Of a stretch of DNA of 15,358 nucleotides, positions 9,200 to 15,358 are shown piece by piece. The notes under the pieces were generated by a model, which saw only the letters and a list, made by a program, of their open reading frames with translations, was not told where the DNA came from and searched no databases. This DNA comes from Echinostoma caproni (lineage: Eukaryota > Platyhelminthes > Trematoda > Plagiorchiida > Echinostomatidae), in contig UZAN01041814.1 of the NCBI GenBank assembly GCA_900618425.1, positions 1,154 through 16,511 on the forward strand. The letters run 5' to 3'. Made by a program: the position numbers and the translations under genes. The stretch's first letter is position 1, and the number at the start of each line of letters is the position of its first letter.

Positions 9200-9513
9200 A
9201 ATGATACATCTTGTAAATGAAGCGTGATTTGAGAAGCCAGGGATCGCGGGAGAGTCGTTTCGATCTGATTGGACTTCATCGGCTACCCGAATCCAGTGAA
9301 TCAACTGAGAGTAGAAACCGAACCTCACAGGTAGAGCGCATGTTTACTCCTACCCACTGAACCCACTGGGTAGTTGATCCAACCGTGGTCCCCTTTACAC
9401 CCATATGCGCTATTGTAAACCCATCTTTGTAGGCGTTATGCAAGTATCACATCTCGCTGATCTCAGCACTAGCTCCCAGCTATATGACTCGGTTGGAAAC
9501 TTTCGTAATCGGG
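9200..9513 (-). mobile_element. SINE family 1, copy C (minus strand)
   Basis: Read on the minus strand from about 9513: a 5' block TTTCCAACCGAGT that corresponds to the copy A palindrome arm; GGGAGCTAGTGCTGAGAT; a tRNA-like segment with CATGCGCTCTACCTGTGAGG; a degraded B box around GGTTCGGTTTC; a hammerhead-like region at 9290-9250; and a diverged 3' end. It abuts copy D in head-to-head orientation, so its 5' edge meets the B box of copy D near 9507-9513. Confidence 0.7.
9250..9290 (-). ncRNA. Degenerate hammerhead ribozyme motif in copy C
   Basis: On the minus strand the core reads CCGATGA (9282-9276), one change from CTGATGA. A stem II segment with right arm AGATC (9266-9262) and a left arm partly complementary to it follows. 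GAAAC is intact at 9261-9257. A short GACT loop then leads to CTC where the family has GTC. The core change at the invariant U and the CTC triplet make activity unlikely. The preserved order and spacing make it a relic of the same fold as 9545-9587. Confidence 0.45.
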
Positions 9514-9624
9514 TTCGATCCCGCAGTTGTGTGGATTGATTCACACTGCTCTGATGAGACTTAATCAGATCGAAACAACTGTCCAGTACTTCAGCTCATG
9601 TTTCAGTTACACGACGAATCCATA
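9507..9624 (+). mobile_element. SINE family 1, copy D (3' half, head-to-head with copy C)
   Basis: The copy begins at the B box GGTTCGATCCC (9512-9522) and keeps the entire 3' half: the spacer with ATTCAC, the hammerhead region at 9545-9587, and the terminal motif TTACACGACGAATCC ending near 9624. The 5' half, including any A box, is missing, replaced by the inverted copy C. Confidence 0.75.
9545..9587 (+). ncRNA. Type I hammerhead ribozyme candidate in copy D
   Basis: All conserved parts are present in order. The core CTGATGA is at 9551-9557. Stem II at 9558-9571 pairs GA with TC at its base and TT with AG near the loop (one U-G pair), with a single C-A mismatch and loop AATC. The GAAA box is at 9572-9575. 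Helix III is very short, ACA (9575-9577) with TGT (9580-9582). The cleavage triplet GTC is at 9581-9583. Helix I pairs ACTG (9545-9548) with CAGT (9584-9587) perfectly, but two extra bases, CT at 9549-9550, separate helix I from the core and may impair catalysis. Short helix III hammerheads in retroelements are known. Self-cleavage of this copy is inference. Confidence 0.6.
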
Positions 9625-12304
9625 ATTTGTAATCAGATGAAATCCTCCCGTAGTCTTAATCAGACACCTACATCAAAACCTCCTATTTCTTCTTCATTCA
9701 TGTTGTGAGGTAAACCGCTATTTTCCCTACTCCGCAGATGCCAGAATGCAGCAAAGTTGGGATAGGATTATTTTGAATTTTACTATTCAGAAAGTTAAGA
9801 ATTAGGTTTCAAAGTAGGCAGTCCGTTCGTTCGCAATCAGTGTAACCATTTTCGTTATTTTATTCTAATGTTGAGCATGATTGTTTAGGTACAAAACTTC
9901 ACTTAGAAAGATCGGCCCAGTTATTCGGGGTTTTACGACCATGACTCGCTGTTGTGACAGTTTTGATAAAAATGTGTTTCAGGCCCATGTTTCGCATGCA
10001 CAACACGTGTCATGACAAACCTCATTTTGGTGTGTGAACTGTTCCCATTTACTCACTGTTAAATTTCACTAAAGAGACAGTGTGACATGGCTTACGGCAG
10101 ATTGGAAAGCCTGCAATTGCGTTCGCCCTCTCGACCGTTTATTTATGGTGGGACCAACCCTCTGGGGGGATAGAATCGTCGTGAGGTGAATTTCGAGAGC
10201 AAACTAGCAAGTGTACTTCTGCTCATCACTCAATGAATAAAGACTGCAAAAGATGATTTATCAAAACAACTAGTGAGGCACAAAACAGCGTAGGAATACT
10301 AGCGATTCCGTATATTATACATGAGCGAACTGACCGGAGATGGGGTGAAGGAGGGAGGGTGAAGACACGTACCTTTCGCCTCGAAAAGGGCACACGTTTA
10401 TGCGCGACTCATCGCTGCACTACGGTCAGACAAAAATGTGTGGCCGGGGAAAAGAACCAGACGAAAAGGAAACTGATACGATACAACTGTGTGTACACGG
10501 TTGACTTTCACTGTCGTTGTTGGTCCCTTCCGACCGAAAGTGCGGGAGCATGTAACAAAATTGTACCCGGAAGTTCGGTATCAGGTGACGACGTTCAGAT
10601 GGCATTGTGGACCAGCATTCTTTTGGGTCGTGCGCTTGACTCGTCCCCAACCGTTTCCTCGCTTTTGTAGCTTCGCAGTGCCCACTCCTAAGGTCAACTG
10701 TCACAGTCGAGAGCCGACGAGAAAGGCAACAACAGCAACAATAACAAAGAAGGAAGAAATGAAAACAAATGCGTTTGACACAATCCGATTGGTGATTAAG
10801 TCCGTGAAGAACAGAACAACTGGGACACGGAGTTTAGAAGGTCCAATGCGACAGTAAAATTGGCTAATTATATTGTAAACTGTAACAACTACGTGGTTTT
10901 TATATCACTGTTACCAATTCGTTCTACTTCCCGGGATCAACGAACTATCGGATTTATGACAAAACTTCGCTTAATCTTTTTTTACCAACAATCTTCAACG
11001 CATGTATGGGGATTCAGTAGAAGGACAAATCTCTAGGCTATTAGATCTATCCACAACGTATAATCAGACTATAAAATGACATATTTGTAACTCATTCATA
11101 GATGATTGTCATTGCCTGGGTGATTATTTAGGGTTAGTGGAATTCTTGGGCAATGGAAGTGTTATCAATACATGATGTGATGGTTACGGTCTAACTGGAG
11201 AGAACAGTAGAAATGTATTGGTTAATGTGTTTCTATCGGAACTCCGGTCCATCCCAAATCAGCGCCAAATGCTTTGAGTCCAAATAAGTTAGATCAAAAT
11301 GCAATCGATCAATCTGGCAATTCGCTATGTATTTGATGCAATTTACTAATTGCATCGAATCGAGGTAGAAGATAATAAACTACAGTGTTTTTAATTCTCC
11401 TTTGAACTATCCCAAAGCCCAATATTATATGTATACTGAGTATTATATGCAGGTGTAATCCTCAGTCCGGAGACTAAACCTCATTGTTCTCTTTTCCCCC
11501 GATGGATGGTGTTCATGCGTGTTAGCAGTCATGAGCTTTCCCATCCCTCGCAAGACTGTTTGTTCCCTCACACTAGTCACACGTGACATGGTCAGCTACT
11601 TCGCGTGGGAGTGGCACGTGTGTCTTCTCAGTTGTGTTTACGGCGTGTGCCTCATGTGCCCACTTAGTCATGGACCTTGACGGTCGGGACGGGGGGGAGG
11701 TCAAAACTTCTGATCAGAAGGACTGGAAAATAAGGGGCTCATAGGTGACAAAGGTGGGAAATGAACTTCTGTCATTCTCACAGTCTTACGGGCGACATGT
11801 TTGTTTTTGCCCTCTGGCTTTTGCCGTGCGCACTTCTAATTTGCCTCCGGGTGATTGTACCAATAATCAGCGGGAATCCAGTGCCCCTGTACGGATGTGT
11901 CTATAGAAGACTAACGTTTCAATTAACCCCAGTGCACGTAACCGGCAGCCATCTCCTATTGTGTCTTGTGTTCTCATTGTGTGGGGACACGTGTGGTGTG
12001 TGCTGGCGCTCATGACACCAGGCGAAGATTGTGTCACATGCCACAAACTTTACAATGACCGTCACTGAAGCTATCGATCAATGAATAAACAAATACTAGA
12101 GTGATGAGTCAGCTATACTCACACCAGCCACAAACTCTGTTCCATCCAATACACGAACCAACGAGTATAACTCACCCTTCAGAAACACCACCACTCCCAT
12201 AGATTAGACAAGTGAGGACAAGTGCTCTTATTGGGACGACCGGAAATACATCTTCACCATTTTTCCAGTTGGTTCATTCAATGTTGATGTATCTCGCGCA
12301 CCCG
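9625..12304. other. Long unassigned stretch
   Basis: No gene, RNA or repeat family is recognised. Overlapping frames at 10359-10670, 10426-10704 (minus) and 10489-10857 share a slightly GC-richer patch but carry no motifs. A frame with a true ATG at 11761-12015 would encode 84 residues with two hydrophobic segments, without other support. Three CACGTG sites fall at 11580, 11615 and 11988. Confidence 0.5.
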
Positions 12305-12318
12305 CTCTCTCTCTCTCT
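12305..12318. repeat. (CT)7 tract
   Basis: Seven CT units, extended by CCCACCCC into a pyrimidine-rich run on the plus strand. Confidence 0.9.
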
Positions 12319-12476
12319 CCCACCCCAGTTAAGGTCATTCTTGTCGTTCCCGCTCGTGCATAGACTGTTATTTTTTAACCCTTCACCTCTCGCACGCATG
12401 ACTTCTCTACAAGCCAGGTGGTCCGATAGACTATGTTCCATAATCTTCACTCCGCCCACCGGTGAAGTCTGAAATT

Positions 12477-12510
12477 GGGGAGCGGTTGGGAGTGAGGNGG
12501 GTGGCGGGCG
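12477..12510 (+). other. G-rich tract with quadruplex potential and one undetermined base
   Basis: Four G runs (GGGG at 12477, then GGG at 12488, 12499 and 12506) are separated by loops of about 4 to 8 bases, which fits a loose intramolecular G-quadruplex pattern. Base 12498 is recorded as N inside the tract, consistent with difficult sequencing there. Confidence 0.5.
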
Positions 12511-13037
12511 GCGAGAAGTAAAAGGAAGAAACATCAACACGTATATGAATGAGTAGTGAGAATGTGACCTTAGGTTCACAAGACTAGTGTGTATTAGGAA
12601 ATTACCAAATCTCATATGCTTATGATATGTGGTGGAGCAGCTTGTGTTTTGGAGAAACATGATAAGCTAATTCTACAAATTAATCAAATTAAACAGTTAA
12701 AATGACGGAAGTGATCGATAAACTGCTGATGATCAGTGCCGAGAGCATAACTAGACGCCCTTGTCCGGATTTACCTTGTGAATGAGAAAACACAAAATGA
12801 AGGATGGTGTAATAATCTCAATAGCATATTTTTTCCTTACAAAAGTTTCATCTATCTCTGCGTGAACAGGTAAATGGTGGGTACACTGGCAAATCCTTGT
12901 GTTGTCAGATTGCGACACCAAGTTAATTTTATGGCTCTATAAAATAAAGTGAGCAAACGGCTATCCGATGGAATTTGATTGTTTAAATCCTAGTGACTAT
13001 TGCTGAATTGTGATCAACTGTCTCATACAGTCTACAC
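12511..13037. other. Unassigned non-coding stretch
   Basis: I see nothing recognisable. An upstream continuation of the LINE at 13038 was looked for and is not clear. Confidence 0.5.
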
Positions 13038-13390
13038 ATGGACAGTCAATTGTCGTACTGGGATTTTGTAGTCCCGTGGTTTTGTCGATTGCGTGAACTC
13101 AGTTGCTGTCTCGTCTCAAGTTACAGAAAGTTCTGCCAAATATGTGCACTGTGCCATTTCTTGATTATTGTTTCGTTTTTTGACCCGATGCCCCATTCTC
13201 TTTCACATAACAAACTCCAATCCTTTGGTTCTCCGACTTCTCTTCTTCAATGCCTTGGTGATTATTTTTCGCATGGACATCAGTATCGTAAATTGGGAAG
13301 AAGACAATAAACCACATCATTCAGTTACCCAATCTTTCTGCGACTGATATCAGTAACTTACCTGTTACTATCCCTGTTCGACATTTTCCG

Positions 13391-13402
13391 TATGCTGATG
13401 AT
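13391..13402 (+). other. RT catalytic YADD box
   Basis: Codons TAT GCT GAT GAT give Y-A-D-D, preceded by VRHFP and followed by IAISVS. The two Asp residues bind the catalytic metal ions in reverse transcriptases. This is the most diagnostic motif of the LINE. Confidence 0.85.
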
Positions 13403-14179
13403 ATCGCCATTTCTGTTTCCGTATCTAACCAATCAGAACTGGCTGAATATAACAAACTTATCCTACCTTGTTACGTACTTCACTTTATCTAGTCTGAATA
13501 GTAACCCATAAAAATGTTTTGAATATAATTTTACTTCAAAGTGTTCCCCACCCCCTTTCCGACAATGCACAGATTCAGGGAAAGCCAATGAGCAGGGTCA
13601 GTCATGTGAAGTACTTAGACGTCACACTTGAAAGTTACCTTCGCTGGTCGTTACTTTGTCGGTGTTAGGAGCGTTGTTCAACAATGAATGTGGCCTCTCT
13701 ACCACTTTACTGCTTCCCTGGTTTACTGAAGCCGGATTTCAAGTTGCTGCGGCGTGACCTCTCAATGGTCAGCCTTGTTTCCCAAGTTCCACTATCTGTT
13801 CTGATTGACAATATCTGTGGTGCTCATATTGATGCGTGTTTGATCTTAGCTAACAAGATCCTATCTGATGGCAACCATTCTCTACACACTCTGACTTGTG
13901 TGCATGCGAATCCCACCCCTGCACTCGTTCCCAATACTGAAATCTGAACTCTGAACGCCCAAACTCATCCCATTTCGGATATCTGCCTAGAGAAACTCCT
14001 TACAACCCCATCTTTCCCGGTACGGACCGACAAGGAAAATGTTCGTTCTGGGTTTTCCAGTACATTTAGTCGTTAATTCACACTCATGCACGCTTGATTG
14101 GCCACTTTTTCCCCAGTTTTCATCAGCATATTGTGATAGCTGAAAGCTTGTATACAACTCGCTAAAGTTTCAATAAAAC

Positions 14180-14194
14180 ACAGTACATTACAGT
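14180..14194 (+). repeat. Degraded pentamer tail of the plus-strand LINE
   Basis: ACAGT-ACATT-ACAGT follows AATAAA, 104 bases after the last in-frame stop. It resembles the (ACAAT)n tail of the minus-strand LINE. Confidence 0.45.
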
Positions 14195-14277
14195 TAACCG
14201 ATAAAACTTCCTCAAGTTAGGTTTCCTGGCAGATTTAAGTGTAATTTTCTGATTGTGGAAAGTTCAGTAGCTTCGGT

Positions 14278-14347
14278 GGAATTCGAATCCACAAATGGAC
14301 GTTGCCTACACTGTTGTACAACGCATGCTCAACCAGTTGAGTAGCCA
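14278..14347 (-). repeat. tRNA-like segment (SINE head or tRNA pseudogene)
   Basis: On the minus strand, ACTCAACTGGTTGAGC (14342-14327) resembles an A box with its D-loop. It is followed after 36 bases by GGATTCGAATTCC (14290-14278), which resembles a B box. Acceptor-stem pairing is not evident and no CCA end is seen. The sequence differs from families 1 to 3, so it is a fourth tRNA-like head. The body downstream overlaps the LINE 3' region, so its extent is unclear. Confidence 0.5.
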
Positions 14348-14418
14348 TATTGATAGGCGGATTCTTTTGAATTTTGAGGAAAATTTTCCGTGGTAGTTAG
14401 CTTACATGCTACCTGGTT

Positions 14419-14473
14419 GATTCCATATACCTTATGTCAGTTGGATGTATGATCCAACTGTGAATATGGATTC
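14419..14473. repeat. Imperfect 55-base palindrome
   Basis: The inner arms CAGTTGGAT (14438-14446) and ATCCAACTG (14452-14460) pair perfectly around GTATG. The outer arms GATTCCATAT (14419-14428) and ATATGGATTC (14464-14473) pair at nine of ten positions. It would form a strong hairpin as RNA or single-stranded DNA. Confidence 0.8.
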
Positions 14474-15040
14474 ACAGTACTTTCCTTTTCACCTCGCTCA
14501 GGATTCTCAGATTTATGGAATTCACTGCACTTGGAAGACGTAATGTGCAATAATAAGTGTCAGTCACGCTTATTTCTTTGGTAGTGCTAAAAGTGTGCGC
14601 ATGATGAAATCGTGTCATACGTGTGTTTCACTGATCTAATGTCAAATGATGTAGACAGTTGTTAACGCCGTACTATACCAGTTGAGAAACAGGAACATCG
14701 TCCCGAGTCTAAATCATGCATCCTGGTGATATTGTCTTCTTCTGTCTTCAACATTTCCGATGAGGTGGACGCTCTCGGTCCGATCGGGGCTCGAGATCAG
14801 TGGAATGGAACAAAAGATAAAAGGATAGAAAAATTATTTTCTCTATCAAATTTTTCCGACAATCGTATGCCTATCCCGAACAGAAGCGCTTCAGGGAAAT
14901 CAAAAAGGTTCAGAGGACAGTGTACTTTTTATGGCTCCCGCTCTCGGCCACATGGATTGATGTGTGAAGGACTACGCCTGGTCATTATCACTCTCATGTG
15001 TCGATGTGTTCCTCGTGCGCAATATGTTCGGCTATGCGTT

Positions 15041-15042
<2 letters not shown>
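14474..15042. other. Unassigned stretch
   Basis: A 23-base hairpin, AATAAGTG/CGCTTATT with one wobble pair, lies at 14552-14574. The frame running through 14726-15223 begins at a GTG, reads through the (TG)n tract as repeated Val-Cys, and is not a credible gene. Confidence 0.5.

Positions 15043-15090
<48 letters not shown>
15043..15090. repeat. (TG)n microsatellite
   Basis: Twenty uninterrupted TG units at 15051-15090, plus three more at 15043-15048 separated by CG. Confidence 0.95.
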
Positions 15091-15092
<2 letters not shown>

Positions 15093-15358
15093 GGTGCGTG
15101 TTGTTTTTATTCCCGAGCAGAAGAAATAGCTACCATTGTGCCCATGGTCGTGGTTACGGGGTCGACAGCTTCGTGTGGAACAGAAGGAGAAAGGCATCGA
15201 ATGAAACATCCTGTTCGTGGTAATTTTCGCGTCACGTTGATTGACACCCGCGGTGCGTCCGGACTGTGTGCGTGTGTGTACAAAATAGTGCGGGAAAGCC
15301 TGATTGCTTGTTCACTCTCTTCCTACCGGTTTGCTGGGTGGCGTGTGTCACGTTGGCG

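Larger units (their letters stand above)
13038..14194 (+). mobile_element. CR1/Jockey-type LINE remnant with reverse transcriptase motifs
   Basis: This is a decayed non-LTR retrotransposon ORF2. The first frame (13038-13310) holds FDPMPHSLSHNKLQSFG, matching the region after RT motif A (usually DFSKAFD.VPH), then SLLQCLGDYFSHGHQY. A second frame holds ISNLPVTIPVRHFPYADD with the catalytic YADD box at 13391-13402. A third frame, from about 13540, holds RVSHVKYLDVTLESYLRWS, the post-catalytic thumb region. After a TAG at 13666-13668 the same frame continues through 13684-13947 and on to a TAA at 14074-14076. So there are at least two frameshifts and two in-frame stops, and the motif B region (G.PQGS) is missing. 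AATAAA lies at 14172-14177 and an ACAGT-type pentamer tail at 14180-14194. The element is 5' truncated and inactive. Confidence 0.8.

Noticed and set aside
10359..10857. Overlapping frames on both strands
   Set aside because: Three frames cover the same GC-richer patch, none with a recognisable motif, so none can be preferred.
11761..12015. 84-residue ATG-started frame with two hydrophobic segments
   Set aside because: Hydrophobicity follows from T-rich sequence. There is no homology, splice context or regulatory support.
12274..12660. 128-codon minus-strand frame
   Set aside because: It includes the undetermined base and low-complexity C/T and G-rich tracts, with no motif.
14640..14725. 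Possible fifth tRNA-like head
   Set aside because: A-box-like CTCAACTGGTATAG and a weak B-box-like sequence occur in the wrong order on either strand.
14726..15223. Longest open frame in the window (165 codons)
   Set aside because: It starts at a GTG without context, runs through the (TG)n repeat as Val-Cys repeats and shows no domain. It is open by chance and because of the repeat.
1..15358. CRISPR arrays, bacterial operons, rRNA
   Set aside because: No regularly spaced direct repeats, no ribosome binding sites ahead of long frames, no rRNA-like conserved blocks.

Overview
This window looks like repeat-rich, non-coding DNA of a metazoan. I infer a flatworm, most likely a trematode (fluke). 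The grounds are an AT-leaning composition, no bacterial-type genes, degraded non-LTR retrotransposon remnants, several tRNA-derived SINE-like repeats, and hammerhead-ribozyme-like motifs inside one SINE family. That last combination is best known from the schistosome Sm-alpha SINEs. The species assignment is inference. I see no intact protein-coding gene, rRNA or functional tRNA.

Layout. Bases 76-440 hold a foldback SINE copy: a short inverted 3' fragment followed by a nearly complete element (family 1, copy A) with a perfect tRNA-type B box and a hammerhead-like motif. Bases 441-3240 are mostly unassigned, with a (GT)n tract and a small CCGGAT triplication. Bases 3240-3640 hold a second tRNA-derived repeat on the minus strand. 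Bases 3698-4190 hold the 3' end of a CR1/Jockey-type LINE on the minus strand, with a pentamer tail. Bases 4190-6750 are unassigned apart from a weak Cys-rich reading frame and a (TAG)8 tract. A third tRNA-derived repeat lies at about 6753-7022 (minus).

Bases 7528-7822 are family 1 copy B, whose ribozyme core is gone. At 8108-8552 lies an unrecognised, broken coding-like stretch. Bases 9200-9624 hold a head-to-head pair of family 1 elements (copies C and D). Copy D carries the clearest hammerhead: CUGAUGA, a GAAA box, three helices and a GUC cleavage triplet. Bases 9640-13030 hold nothing recognisable except a C/T tract and a G-rich tract. Bases 13038-14194 are a plus-strand LINE remnant with an RT YADD motif, broken by frameshifts and stops. 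Bases 14278-14473 hold a tRNA-like segment and an imperfect palindrome, and 15043-15090 is a long (TG)n tract.

How it fits together: no genes here form a pathway. The coherent story is a graveyard of retroelements: LINEs that could supply reverse transcriptase, several Pol III-type SINEs that depend on such enzymes, and one SINE family that carries a self-cleaving RNA fold and sits twice in the same foldback arrangement. The ribozyme-bearing foldback SINE is the strongest candidate for something new.
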